Below, piece by piece: positions 16,624 to 25,124 of a DNA stretch of 54,874 nucleotides. Each line of letters begins with the position of its first letter. The first letter of the stretch is position 1. Position numbers and translations under genes: made by a program. The notes below the pieces were generated by a model. That model was not told the DNA's origin, made no database searches, and saw only the letters and a program-made list of their open reading frames with translations. The stretch comes from Fimbriimonadaceae bacterium (GTDB taxonomy: Bacteria; Armatimonadota; Fimbriimonadia; Fimbriimonadales; Fimbriimonadaceae): assembly GCA_024710805.1 (NCBI GenBank), contig JANJUB010000098.1:1-54874 (forward strand), written 5' to 3'.

Positions 16624-16986
16624 ATGCCCAAGCCCATCGAACCGACCCCAACCGCAGCGGCGCCGCTGAACCCGATTCAGAAACGCGTGCTCGAGAGCGA
16701 AATCGTGGAGCAGATTCGCCAGGTCTACGACCCGGAGATTCCGGTGAACGTGTACGATCTGGGCCTAATCTACGACATCATCATCGCCGACGATGCATCG
16801 GCGCACATCGTCATGACCCTGACTTCGCCCGCGTGCCCGGTAGCCGGGTCGCTCCCTGGCGAAGTCGAGATGGCGGCAAGCCAGACTCCTGGCGTAGGAA
16901 AGGTGACGGTCGAACTCACTTGGGATCCGCCGTTCACCCTTGATCGGATGTCGGAAGACGTCAAACTGATGCTGGGGCTGATGTAG
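16624..16986 (+). CDS. SufT-like MIP18/DUF59 Fe-S maturation factor
   Basis: 120-residue protein with one MIP18 (DUF59, PaaD-like) domain: the helix VEQIRQVYDPEIPVNVYDLGLIYDI (about 27-51), the conserved Cys in TSPACPVAGSLP and the final WDPPFTLDRMS. SufT-type proteins help mature Fe-S proteins under high demand. It starts 4 nt after sufU and its stop abuts the rrf2 start. The N-terminal ~17 residues are Pro/Thr/Ala-rich and may be disordered. Assignment to SufT rests on operon position, since DUF59 also occurs in other pathways. Confidence 0.87.
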   Translation: MPKPIEPTPTAAAPLNPIQKRVLESEIVEQIRQVYDPEIPVNVYDLGLIYDIIIADDASAHIVMTLTSPACPVAGSLPGEVEMAASQTPGVGKVTVELTWDPPFTLDRMSEDVKLMLGLM

Positions 16987-17454
16987 ATGAAGTTTTCTGC
17001 GCAAGAAGAGTACGGGTTGCGGTGTCTGGTGGCAGTCGGCCGCAAGGAAGGGATCACGATTCCCGAGATTAGCCGGCGTGAAGGGCTGACCGAAGCCCAC
17101 GTCGCGAAACTGCTCATGATCTTGCGCAAGGGAGAGTTCGTGACCAGTACGCGCGGACAAACCGGCGGCTACGCACTCGCTCGCCCGGCCGAGCAGATCA
17201 GCGTCAACGAAGCGCTCGCCCACCTGGGTGGCCGACTTTACGACGAGGAGTTCTGCGGGAAACACAGCGGCAAGGGCGATGTGTGTGCGCACTCGTTCGC
17301 GTGTACGATCCGCTCGTTGTGGTCGCGAGTGCAAGACGCGGTGGATTCGGTGTTGGACGAGATTTCACTCGCCGACATCATTCGCGACGAGCCGGAAGTG
17401 CCAGTGACCGTGATGGGCGCCGTTCCGGCGGGCATCCGAGGGCGGACCGAGTGA
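16987..17454 (+). CDS. Rrf2-family Fe-S-sensing transcriptional regulator (IscR/SufR-like)
   Basis: 155-residue winged-helix repressor. The N-terminal Rrf2 HTH (MKFSAQEEYGLRCLVAVG ... LLMILRKGEFV) is followed by the wing TRGQTGGYALAR and a cluster-binding region with three cysteines, C90, C100 and C106. That resembles the three Cys ligands of IscR (C92, C98, C104), with a wider first gap. It probably senses Fe-S status through its own cluster and represses the operon it sits in. It begins directly after sufT and overlaps the next gene by 4 bp (GTGA). Confidence 0.92.
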   Translation: MKFSAQEEYGLRCLVAVGRKEGITIPEISRREGLTEAHVAKLLMILRKGEFVTSTRGQTGGYALARPAEQISVNEALAHLGGRLYDEEFCGKHSGKGDVCAHSFACTIRSLWSRVQDAVDSVLDEISLADIIRDEPEVPVTVMGAVPAGIRGRTE

Positions 17455-17792
17455 GCGATTTTCCCTATCGACTGACCGAAACAGCGCTCGTTCGGGTGCG
17501 GCACCTTCTCAAGCGGCAAGACAAGTCGATCCTCCGTATCGGGGTGAAGGGGGGCGGTTGCTCGGGATTCGAGTACATGATGCGGCCTGAGGATTTGCCA
17601 CGCGAGAACGACTTGGTCTGCGAAGTCGAGGAGGGGGTGACCCTCGTTTGCGATCCGCGCTCTGCGGAGATTCTGCAGGGAACGGAGATCGAGTACACGG
17701 GCAACCTCATCGGCGGCGGCTTCCGCTTCGACAACCCCAACGCCGCCCGCAGCTGCGGCTGCGGCACGAGCTTTACGCTGAAGGGGAAGTAG
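17451..17792 (+). CDS. A-type Fe-S carrier (IscA/SufA/ErpA family)
   Basis: 113 residues from a GTG at 17451 that overlaps the rrf2 stop (GTGA). The HesB-like fold binds iron or a cluster through three conserved cysteines, here in GGGCSGFEY and SCGCGTSF. It would pass clusters from a scaffold to target proteins. The reading frame is open back to 17283, but that part only shadows the regulator gene. It is the last gene of the operon; family repeat 1 follows in inverted orientation and no obvious terminator is visible. Confidence 0.92.
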   Translation: MSDFPYRLTETALVRVRHLLKRQDKSILRIGVKGGGCSGFEYMMRPEDLPRENDLVCEVEEGVTLVCDPRSAEILQGTEIEYTGNLIGGGFRFDNPNAARSCGCGTSFTLKGK

Positions 17793-17799
17793 GCTTGTT

Positions 17800-18012
17800 T
17801 GCTCGAGTTTAGTTCGGGTTGGTTCGGGTTAGTTCGGATTGGCTCCTATTGAAGACAACCACGAGGCGCGCGGGGGTGTCGTACCGAGCCTTTCCTTCGC
17901 GCAGGGCCTCGGCCCTGGCATTGCTCGGGTCGTGTCCGGGTTGGCATGAAAGCGATCGTGCCGCGCGATCCGCCGGGACGATGGCAACCGGCGACCTCAG
18001 GGAAACGAAAAA
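17800..18012. repeat. Intergenic repeat family 1, copy C (inverted)
   Basis: Read on the minus strand it carries a block GATGGCAACCGG-like (as in copy D), a rearranged GAGGCCCTGCGCGAAGG hairpin arm, GGTACGACACCCCCGCGCG, CCTCGTG and then 10-bp units AATCCGAACT, AACCCGAACC, AACCCGAACT. It fills the convergent gap between the suf operon and the DUF1501 gene. Confidence 0.72.
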
Positions 18013-18018
18013 CCCGAG

Positions 18019-19287
18019 TTAAGCCAGCAGCCCTAGCGGCCGATGCCTCAAGCCGGGAAACACCGTGTCGACTTGATCGAGTCCCATCCTCCGCGTGAGC
18101 ACTTCGCCCAGCACGTCCCGGTAGTCGGTCGTAACCCGCAAGTCGCCGGTGCCTTCGAGCTTCTCGTCCGCCAAAGTGGGCCAGTCGCCGTACACTTTGC
18201 CGCCGCGGGTCGAGCCGCCCATCACGAACATGCAGCTGGCCCGCCCGTGGTCGGTGCCGAGCCCGCTGTTCTCATACACCCTACGCCCAAACTCGGTCAT
18301 GACCACCACGGTCGTACGGCCGAGCCGCGAGCCGATATCCGCGGTGAACGCGGCAAGCGAGTTGCCGACGTCCTCGAGCAACCCGGCGAGCCATCCCGTC
18401 GTCGAGCCCTGCGCCACGTGGGTATCCCAGCCGCCCTTATCGAGAAACGCGACTTCGAGTCCTACCTCGGCCTTCAGCAAGAAGGCGACCTGCTTCAGCG
18501 CGTTGCCGAGGTCGCTCGAGGGATACACCGCCGGAGACGTCGGGCGATATCCGGCGTAGTCTAGGCGGTTCAGCGTATCGAGCACGCGCAAGGTCTCTCG
18601 CCCGGCGGTGGCGATCGCGTCATCGCCCGAGCCGTAAGCTTCGATGAGCCGTTCGCGGAACGAGCGATCTCCGCGTAGCCGAAACGCACCAAGATCGGGC
18701 AGCGCCATCGCGGATAATCCTCCGCGCAGCGAGTCGGGCATGAGGTCGCCAATCGCGACCGCGCGTAGCGGGGAGTCGCCTTCTTGGGCGGTGTGGTTGA
18801 GGTAGCGAGCCAGCCAGCCGTTGGATGTATCAGAACCCGGGCCGAGTCGGGCAAGGCCGCGTTCCATCGCCGACATCGCTTCGAAGTGCGATCGGGTTTG
18901 GTCGGCTGAACCGACGGCTTGGATGACCGCCATCTTGCCCTCACGATAGAGCGGATAGAGCCCGGCCATTGAAGGGTGCAATCCGAAAAAGCCATCGAGA
19001 TCGAGCGTCTTGGTCCCGGCCGCGCTCTCCTTGGGAGAGCGAATCCGCAATGACGGCCGTCGTCGGTGGTAGTCGTCGTCCAGATAGGGAGGGACCACGT
19101 TCAGACCATCGGCGCCGCCTCGCAGGAACACGACAACTAAGGTGTCTCGCCCATCGGGTTGGGCACGGAAACCCAGATTGGCGAGCGCGCTTGGAATGCC
19201 CGCCATCCACGCCACTCCGCCCAGGGCGGCACCGCGCAAAATCGCGCGCCGCGACCACGATCGATAGGAATCACAACCTTCTTGCAT
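18019..19287 (-). CDS. DUF1501 exported protein (Tat substrate)
   Basis: 422 residues with a twin-arginine signal (SRRAILRGAALGGVAWM) and the DUF1501 fold, distantly related to sulfatases/alkaline phosphatases: VVVFLRGGADGLNVVPP near the N-terminus, GGWDTHVAQG in the middle and TVVVMTEFGRRVYENSGLGTDHG near the end. Biochemical function is unknown. It starts 4 nt after the DUF1800 gene; these two families almost always occur as a pair in Planctomycetes, Bacteroidetes and Armatimonadota and are thought to act together in the periplasm. Confidence 0.9.
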   Translation of the reverse strand: MQEGCDSYRSWSRRAILRGAALGGVAWMAGIPSALANLGFRAQPDGRDTLVVVFLRGGADGLNVVPPYLDDDYHRRRPSLRIRSPKESAAGTKTLDLDGFFGLHPSMAGLYPLYREGKMAVIQAVGSADQTRSHFEAMSAMERGLARLGPGSDTSNGWLARYLNHTAQEGDSPLRAVAIGDLMPDSLRGGLSAMALPDLGAFRLRGDRSFRERLIEAYGSGDDAIATAGRETLRVLDTLNRLDYAGYRPTSPAVYPSSDLGNALKQVAFLLKAEVGLEVAFLDKGGWDTHVAQGSTTGWLAGLLEDVGNSLAAFTADIGSRLGRTTVVVMTEFGRRVYENSGLGTDHGRASCMFVMGGSTRGGKVYGDWPTLADEKLEGTGDLRVTTDYRDVLGEVLTRRMGLDQVDTVFPGLRHRPLGLLA

Positions 19288-19290
19288 GGC

Positions 19291-20679
19291 TTATCTCCAC
19301 TGAAAGTCCGGCGAGGCGAGTAACGCGGCGGCATCACCAAGGCTCGCCCCTTCGGCACCCTCGCCGAGAACGAGCGGGCCGTAAGGCGCGAGCCCGTCGG
19401 GGTTGATCGACGTGCCGCCGATTTCGTTGTTGACCAGTTGGTGAGCGAAGTTCCACCGAGCGAGCAGGGTGCCTGTCCACGCGGTGGTCCGGTCCGGATA
19501 GCCATCGGGCATGGGCCAACCGTAGAGGGGTTGCCCCATGGCGTCCAGATGCGCCTGCAGCGCTTCGCCGCCGTCGGTCTGCGCATCCAGCGCGCGGAGC
19601 GACGACACGAGGTAGTCGTAGGGCCGCTTGAGGACCGGCGGGCCGTCCAACATCGCGTCGCTGGTCAGGATCGGCATGAGCATGGCGACGATCTCCCCTC
19701 CCGTATCCTGGTAAGCCCGTTCGACCTGAGGTTGAACCGACTCGCCCGCGTCGCCCAGAAAGAACCGGGTGAGCTTGGTCGAGATGAACTTCGCGCAGGA
19801 AGGGTGTCGGGTGACGATGTCGATGACGCGATTGCCATCCTCGATTCCGCCCTTGGCGGGAATCCGCTGCCCGAGCACTAACTTTTCCCCGTCGTCGTGG
19901 GTGTTGGGGTCGAAGCGAAACCGGTCGCGCGGCCGCATGAACCGATTCTCGATCGTCCATCCGGTGAAGCAGCGTGCGACTTCGCTGACGTCCTTTTGCG
20001 TGTAGCCTCCGTACACCCCGAGGGTGTGAAGCTCAAGCAGTTCGCGGGCGTAGTTCTCGTTGGCGACCCCCTTTCGGTTGACCTGGTTGTCCAAGTAGCC
20101 GAGCATCGCCGACGAACGGGCCGACGCGCGCACCATGTCCGGAAACTTGCCCAAGGCGTGCTGTCGCACGACCATGAGGTCGTCGATGTTCTTCCGGTAT
20201 GCGCCATCGCCCTTGTGGGCGAAGATGTTGAAGTGGTTCGTCCAGAAGTCGACCACCCGCTCTCGCAGTTGCCATTGGCTGTAGACTGCGCGCAGGATCG
20301 CCGCTTGACGAAGCTGACGCATGACGTGGCCCTCGGGCAAATCGCGTAGTTCCGCCGACCCCATGCGCATGACGTCGAGTCGGCTGAGCAAGAACTTCAT
20401 GGCCAGATCGTCTTCGTCGGTTGGATGAAGCTGCGCCTTCAGGTACGCGTCGCGGCCCATCTCGGCGAAGCGGCGGGGTTCCCCTGGAATCGGACCGAAC
20501 GCGGCTCGGTGAAGAAAGCGGTGAGCTTCCGATCCACCACGCTTGGGCAGCGAGATGTCCTCCGCGCGGCGACGTCCGGCCACGCGCTGGGTGAGCGGCG
20601 CACACCCAGCGGCCAGGGTCGAGACGGCCGCCGCCCCAAAGAGGAACTGCCGACGGTCGATTCCGGAGTCGCGCTTCAC
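19291..20679 (-). CDS. DUF1800 exported protein, probable Tat lipoprotein
   Basis: 462-residue DUF1800 protein. The N-terminus has a twin-arginine motif (DRRQFLFGAAA) followed by a lipobox-like LAAGC at about 22-26, suggesting a Tat-exported lipoprotein. Family motifs: FLHRAAFGP, DFWTNHFNIFAHKG, GYLDNQVNRKGVANENYARELLELHTLG and FTGWT. Structure and activity of the family are unknown. It is flanked 4 nt downstream by its DUF1501 partner and 4 nt upstream by a four-helix membrane protein, forming a tight three-gene operon. Confidence 0.9.
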   Translation of the reverse strand: MKRDSGIDRRQFLFGAAAVSTLAAGCAPLTQRVAGRRRAEDISLPKRGGSEAHRFLHRAAFGPIPGEPRRFAEMGRDAYLKAQLHPTDEDDLAMKFLLSRLDVMRMGSAELRDLPEGHVMRQLRQAAILRAVYSQWQLRERVVDFWTNHFNIFAHKGDGAYRKNIDDLMVVRQHALGKFPDMVRASARSSAMLGYLDNQVNRKGVANENYARELLELHTLGVYGGYTQKDVSEVARCFTGWTIENRFMRPRDRFRFDPNTHDDGEKLVLGQRIPAKGGIEDGNRVIDIVTRHPSCAKFISTKLTRFFLGDAGESVQPQVERAYQDTGGEIVAMLMPILTSDAMLDGPPVLKRPYDYLVSSLRALDAQTDGGEALQAHLDAMGQPLYGWPMPDGYPDRTTAWTGTLLARWNFAHQLVNNEIGGTSINPDGLAPYGPLVLGEGAEGASLGDAAALLASPDFQWR

Positions 20680-20683
20680 GGCC

Positions 20684-21187
20684 CTAACCCACCTCGAAGC
20701 TGGCTTGGTTTTTCCGCACGATGACCGAAACGCCCACGCCGAGGAACGTCACGAACAGAACAGGGGCAATCAGGAACCAGCCGACGAACGGGAAGAAGCC
20801 GGCTACGACGATGAGCATGGCGGCGCGAGTGAGGCCGCTGTAGACCGACAGGCCCGGTTCCATGGCGCGGATGCGGTCGCTCAGGTGGAGCGACAGTCCG
20901 GCTCCGCCCAGGGCGGAGATCGCGATCAGCGTGAAAAGTCCGGTCATTCCGAGGAGCTTGATCGGCGGGACGGGATTCGCGGCCATGGCGACCGAGATGA
21001 AGCCCAAGGTTCCCGCGACGAGCAAGCCCACCAAGAAACTTTGCCCGGGCCGAGCGGCGACGCGCGCTTGGGCCATCTCGGCCCTCGTTCGAAAGGTTAG
21101 AGCGGCGGCGAGGAACAGAGCCCAGGTGGTGAATCCGACTCCAATCAAGATCGCGACGATGGCAAAGCTGTCTCCAATAGTGGTCAT
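20684..21187 (-). CDS. Four-helix membrane protein of unknown function
   Basis: 167 residues with four hydrophobic segments (about 8-30, 50-70, 78-100 and 118-150) and short polar loops. No family recognised. It is the first gene of the operon with DUF1800 and DUF1501, so it may be an accessory of that exported pair. The start is firm: GGAGGA lies 5 nt before the ATG at 21187, with a TATAGT -10 box further upstream. Confidence 0.65.
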   Translation of the reverse strand: MTTIGDSFAIVAILIGVGFTTWALFLAAALTFRTRAEMAQARVAARPGQSFLVGLLVAGTLGFISVAMAANPVPPIKLLGMTGLFTLIAISALGGAGLSLHLSDRIRAMEPGLSVYSGLTRAAMLIVVAGFFPFVGWFLIAPVLFVTFLGVGVSVIVRKNQASFEVG

Positions 21188-21207
21188 GGAAATCCTCCGA
21201 TAAGTTG

Positions 21208-21213
21208 ACTATA
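21208..21213 (-). promoter_or_regulatory. -10 box for the membrane protein-DUF1800-DUF1501 operon
   Basis: TATAGT on the minus strand ends 20 nt before the ATG at 21187. The GGAGGA ribosome-binding site lies between them, so this unit has a conventional leader, unlike most genes here. Confidence 0.5.
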
Positions 21214-21284
21214 GGTCAGGTTGCCCGCAACTTGGGCCAGAAGCCCCACACCAATCGGGCGTCCCGAGTCGTAGATAGTCCTGT

Positions 21285-22937
21285 ATGTCCGACTCCTCCT
21301 CGCTTCGCGACCTCCTTGTCCGGCTGCGTGAATCTGCGCCGAAGGATGACGTCCGCCTCCAAACCTATCTCGACGCCCTCGAAGAATCGCTCGATGCCCA
21401 GGACGTAGAGCAGCAGCGGGTCGACCAGATGCTTACCGAATACCGCGAGGCGTACGAGAAGCTGACCGCACCGGCGAACCGCATCGGCGTCTTCCTGAAG
21501 TGGCACGACGGCCAGATTGCGTCGGTGGCGCTGGGCGACGGCGAATATGTGGCCGAAGTCGATCCCGCGCTCGAGCGAGATCAGCTGGTTCCCGGCGTCC
21601 GTGTTCGACTGAACGACGCGTATGCGGTCGTGGGGCTCATGGAACCCGCGATGGGCGGGCCCCTCTTCCGGGTCGCCGAAGTCACCGACGATGCTCGTCT
21701 ACGCCTCGGAGGCGATGAACCGGGCCGCGAATCGAAGTTGGTTGGCCGCGCCGCATCGCTGGATTCGGCGGCGATCAAGTCGGGCGACGAAGTCCGCCTC
21801 GATCCGACGGGGCGGTTTGCCATCGAGCACTTTCCGCGCCGCGAAGCCAAGGAGTATTTCTTCGAGGAGGTGCCCGATCTACCGTGGAGCGCGGTTGGCG
21901 GCCAGGAAGAGGCGATCAGTCTCATTCGGGAGACGATCGAGCTCCCGCTCCTTCACCCTGAGATTTTTGCTCAGTACGAGAAGAAGCCGGTAAAGGGCAT
22001 CTTGCTGTATGGCCCTCCGGGCTGCGGCAAGACGCTGATCGGCAAGGCGGCAGCATCTAACCTAACTAAAGCCTATGCCGACCGAGTCGGCCACCCCGTG
22101 AAGGAGGTGTTTCTCTCGATCAGCGGCCCCAAGATTCTGAACATGTGGCTCGGGGAGACCGAGCGGATGGTCCGCGAAATCTTCTCGATCGCACGGGAGA
22201 AGGCGAAGGAGGGCAATCTGGTGTTCATCTTCATGGATGAGGCCGAGTCGGTCCTGCGGACGCGCTCCTCGGGTCGATTTCTCAACATCAGCAACACTGT
22301 GGTTCCTCAGTTCTGCGCCGAGCTAGACGGCCTCGTGAGTCTCGAGAACGTCGTGCTCATTCTCACGTCGAATCGACCGGACTACATCGACCCGGCCGTG
22401 TTGCGTCCCGAGCGGATCGACCGGAAGGTCAAAGTCACCCGGCCGAATCGTGAGGCGTCTCAAACGATTCTCGGCATCTATTTGAAGTCCTCGCTGCCGC
22501 TCGATCCCGAACTATTGGCAAAGTTCGACGGCGAATCGGATTGCGCGCGGAAGGAACTGGTCGAGGGCGCGATCGACTATCTTTGGCGCACCGAGCGGTC
22601 GACCGAGTTCCTCAAAGTGCAGTATCGCAACGGACGGTCGGAGACGCTGCATTGGCGCGACTTGGTGAGCGGTGCGTTGCTGAAATCGGTGGTGGACCGA
22701 GCAAAGGATACGGCGATTCGTCGGGCGATCGATGTGCCCGACTCTCCGCATGGGATCACCCTTGCCGATCTTATCGCAGGCATCGAAGCCGAGTACCGCG
22801 AGAACGAGATTTTCCCGAAATCGGATGTGCAGGAAGATTGGCTGAAACTGCTCGATGTCGAGCCCGACAACGTGGCCCAGGTGCGGCCGGTCGGGCCTTC
22901 ACGAGGCGAAGACTGGGTTAGGCGAACGGTTATCTGA
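21285..22937 (+). CDS. Proteasome-associated AAA+ ATPase (ARC/Mpa-like)
   Basis: 550-residue ring ATPase of the ARC/Mpa/PAN type, which unfolds tagged proteins and feeds them to a 20S proteasome. Order: N-terminal coiled coil (about 5-62), tandem OB domains (about 65-190), AAA domain with Walker A GPPGCGKT (243-250), Walker B FIFMDEAE (314-321) and the sensor/arginine region SNRPDYIDPAVLRPERIDRK, then a C-terminal helical part. The C-terminus ends RRTVI and lacks the penultimate tyrosine (HbYX/GQYL) with which Mpa opens the proteasome gate. No proteasome subunits, pup/UBact-like gene or ligase are in this window. A GATAGT box 5 nt upstream suggests leaderless transcription. Confidence 0.87.
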   Translation: MSDSSSLRDLLVRLRESAPKDDVRLQTYLDALEESLDAQDVEQQRVDQMLTEYREAYEKLTAPANRIGVFLKWHDGQIASVALGDGEYVAEVDPALERDQLVPGVRVRLNDAYAVVGLMEPAMGGPLFRVAEVTDDARLRLGGDEPGRESKLVGRAASLDSAAIKSGDEVRLDPTGRFAIEHFPRREAKEYFFEEVPDLPWSAVGGQEEAISLIRETIELPLLHPEIFAQYEKKPVKGILLYGPPGCGKTLIGKAAASNLTKAYADRVGHPVKEVFLSISGPKILNMWLGETERMVREIFSIAREKAKEGNLVFIFMDEAESVLRTRSSGRFLNISNTVVPQFCAELDGLVSLENVVLILTSNRPDYIDPAVLRPERIDRKVKVTRPNREASQTILGIYLKSSLPLDPELLAKFDGESDCARKELVEGAIDYLWRTERSTEFLKVQYRNGRSETLHWRDLVSGALLKSVVDRAKDTAIRRAIDVPDSPHGITLADLIAGIEAEYRENEIFPKSDVQEDWLKLLDVEPDNVAQVRPVGPSRGEDWVRRTVI

Positions 22938-22988
22938 ATATGAAGAACCGACTTGGAACAACAACCTGGCCCTAAAAGTCTTTAAATT

Positions 22989-23001
22989 CACGCTAAGCGT
23001 G
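22989..23001. promoter_or_regulatory. Perfect palindrome upstream of the nucleotide-sugar dehydratase gene (possible operator)
   Basis: CACGCT-A-AGCGTG, immediately before a TACACT box at 23003-23008. Its place across the promoter suggests a repressor site. No regulator gene is adjacent. Confidence 0.4.
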
Positions 23002-23081
23002 ATACACTAGAACCTGCCGTATTGTTTCAGCCCGGTGATATTACTGGGGTTCTGTACGGCTTCGGGAGAATACAAGCAGGT

Positions 23082-24998
23082 ATGAGTTCAATCCAAGTCC
23101 TCGTCCAAGCATTGCGTCGGCCGATTTACGGCTGGCGAAGGCTGGGACGAGACATGGGCATTGACGTTGCTTTGCTCGTGGGAGCTTTGCTTGCCGCCCA
23201 CTGGCTCACCTTCCCGAAGAACCAGCCGGTCGAGTTCGGCGTCACCGTTGTCTTCGAGGCGATTGTGCTCTCGCTGGCGTGTCTCATTCTGTTGCTGTGG
23301 CGAGGTGCCTACAGCGTCAACCCACGCTACTTCGGTCTTGGCGACTTTCTCGGAATCGGCTTGTCCGTTTCGATTGTGACGGCCTTTCAACTTTGCCTCC
23401 CCGTATCCCCCGATGGGGACCTTAAGCGGTCGGTGGCGCGGGGTTTGCTGTTCGCTGGACTTTTGGCGGCGGGGCTCAGCTCGGTACGCATCATCAAACG
23501 CATTCGATCCTGGCAGGATAGCCGCCAGTCGGAGATCAAGGTTCGCCGAACCCTGATCATCGGCGCGGGCGACGCGGCCGAGATGATCATGCGGGAGATC
23601 AAGCGGAGTTCTCACCCGGTCCACCGCATCGTCGGCTTCGTCGACGACGACCCCGAGAAGCAGTCTTCGCTCATCCACCAAGTTCCCGTCCTCGGCCGCA
23701 CGCCCCAGATCCCAGAACTGGTCAAGGACCACAACATCGAGGAGCTGCTGATCGCGCTGCCGTCCGCTACAGGCGAAGACATGCGGCGGATCACCCAGCT
23801 CTGCCAGAGTTCTGATGCTCGCGTGCGCACGCTGCCCCCGGTCAAAACGCTTCTAACCGGCGGCCCCCAGATCTTCTCCCACTTGCGCGAGGTCGACATC
23901 GAAGACCTGCTCCGCCGAGAGCCGGTTCAGACGGATTTGGAGTCGATTGCGAAGTACATCTCCGGCGAGCGCGTTCTCATCACCGGCGGCGGCGGATCGA
24001 TCGGTTCAGAGTTGGCCCGCCAGATCGCGAGCCTTTCTCCCGCGAACTTGGTGCTCCTCGGCAAGGGCGAGAACAGCATTTACGAGATCGAGCAGGAACT
24101 GCTCCAGACCAACCGATTCCAGCCAAGTTGCATCATCGCCGACGTTCGCGACAAGGCCTCCATGGAAGCTGCGTTCGAGAAGTTCCGCCCGACGGTGGTG
24201 TTCCATGCGGCGGCGCACAAGCATGTGCCCCTGATGCAGGGCAATCCAATCGAGGCGATCCGCAACAACATCCTAGGTACATGGCAGACCGCCGACCTCG
24301 CCATCAAGTACGGAGCCAAGCGGTTCATCAATGTCTCTACCGACAAGGCGGTTAAACCGTCGAGCGTGATGGGTGCGACAAAGCGCGTCGGCGAGATGAT
24401 CGTGACTTCGATGGGACGCCGCTCGGAAACGGAGTTTGCCATCGTCCGATTCGGCAATGTCATGGGCAGTCGTGGATCGCTGATCCCGCTCCTCAAGGCG
24501 CAGATCAAGCGTGGCGGCCCCGTGCGGGTCACCCACCCGGAGATGACGCGCTACTTCATGACGATCCCCGAGGCGGTCCAGCTGATTCTTCAGGCGGGCG
24601 CGATCGGCGAGCGAGGCGAGATCTTCATCCTCGATATGGGCGACCCGATCAAGATTCTCGATTTGGCCATGGACCTGATCCGCCTACACGGCCTCGTGCC
24701 GGGTGAGGACATCGAGGTGCAGTTCACCGGCGTTCGTCCGGGTGAGAAGCTCTACGAAGAGCTGCTCTACGACACGGAGAAGCTCTCCGACACGTCCCAC
24801 CCGAAGATTCGCATGGTCGAGGAGCCGTTCACCATGCAGTGGGATCTGCTGCGAACCGAGATTCAGAACCTGCTTGAGTTGTGCGCAGAGGGCCGGGCCG
24901 AAGACGCCCGCCACTCGCTGATGGAACTTGCCTGGGGCAAGAGCGTGCTCGGAGAGTTTCCGCTGAACAAGCCTACGCGCGGCGTCGTCGAGGGGTAG
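23082..24998 (+). CDS. Membrane-bound nucleotide-sugar 4,6-dehydratase (PglF/FlaA1/CapD-like polysaccharide biosynthesis protein)
   Basis: 638-residue enzyme that makes UDP-4-keto-6-deoxy sugars, usually from UDP-GlcNAc, for glycoprotein glycans or capsule. Four N-terminal membrane helices (about 25-140) are followed by a Rossmann domain of the CoA-binding type (LIIGAGDAAEM, 158-168) and the SDR catalytic domain with NAD-binding TGGGGSIGSE (301-310), NVSTDKAVKPSS carrying the Thr-Asp-Lys catalytic set, and MGATKRVGE. The frame is open back to a TTG at 23022, but the ATG at 23082 opens directly into the conserved region. No glycosyltransferases are adjacent. Confidence 0.9.
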   Translation: MSSIQVLVQALRRPIYGWRRLGRDMGIDVALLVGALLAAHWLTFPKNQPVEFGVTVVFEAIVLSLACLILLLWRGAYSVNPRYFGLGDFLGIGLSVSIVTAFQLCLPVSPDGDLKRSVARGLLFAGLLAAGLSSVRIIKRIRSWQDSRQSEIKVRRTLIIGAGDAAEMIMREIKRSSHPVHRIVGFVDDDPEKQSSLIHQVPVLGRTPQIPELVKDHNIEELLIALPSATGEDMRRITQLCQSSDARVRTLPPVKTLLTGGPQIFSHLREVDIEDLLRREPVQTDLESIAKYISGERVLITGGGGSIGSELARQIASLSPANLVLLGKGENSIYEIEQELLQTNRFQPSCIIADVRDKASMEAAFEKFRPTVVFHAAAHKHVPLMQGNPIEAIRNNILGTWQTADLAIKYGAKRFINVSTDKAVKPSSVMGATKRVGEMIVTSMGRRSETEFAIVRFGNVMGSRGSLIPLLKAQIKRGGPVRVTHPEMTRYFMTIPEAVQLILQAGAIGERGEIFILDMGDPIKILDLAMDLIRLHGLVPGEDIEVQFTGVRPGEKLYEELLYDTEKLSDTSHPKIRMVEEPFTMQWDLLRTEIQNLLELCAEGRAEDARHSLMELAWGKSVLGEFPLNKPTRGVVEG

Positions 24999-25124
24999 TC
25001 GACTTAGGATTCATCCGGTTGTAGCCGCGGGATGGATCGTGCCCGCGCGCATCGCGTTCCGCATGAAGGGTGGCTGGTGCCTCGTGGAGTTCCGAGACCC
25101 GTGCCACCCGAGCTGCTCCGAACC

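Noticed and set aside
17283-17450. N-terminal extension of the A-type carrier
   Set aside because: Reads the regulator gene in another frame; the GTG overlapping the rrf2 stop yields a normal-length carrier.
24999-25124. Fifth copy of family 1 repeat between the dehydratase gene and frr
   Set aside because: Only CCCGCGCGCATCGCGTT resembles copy B; the hairpin and the GGTACGACACC block are absent.
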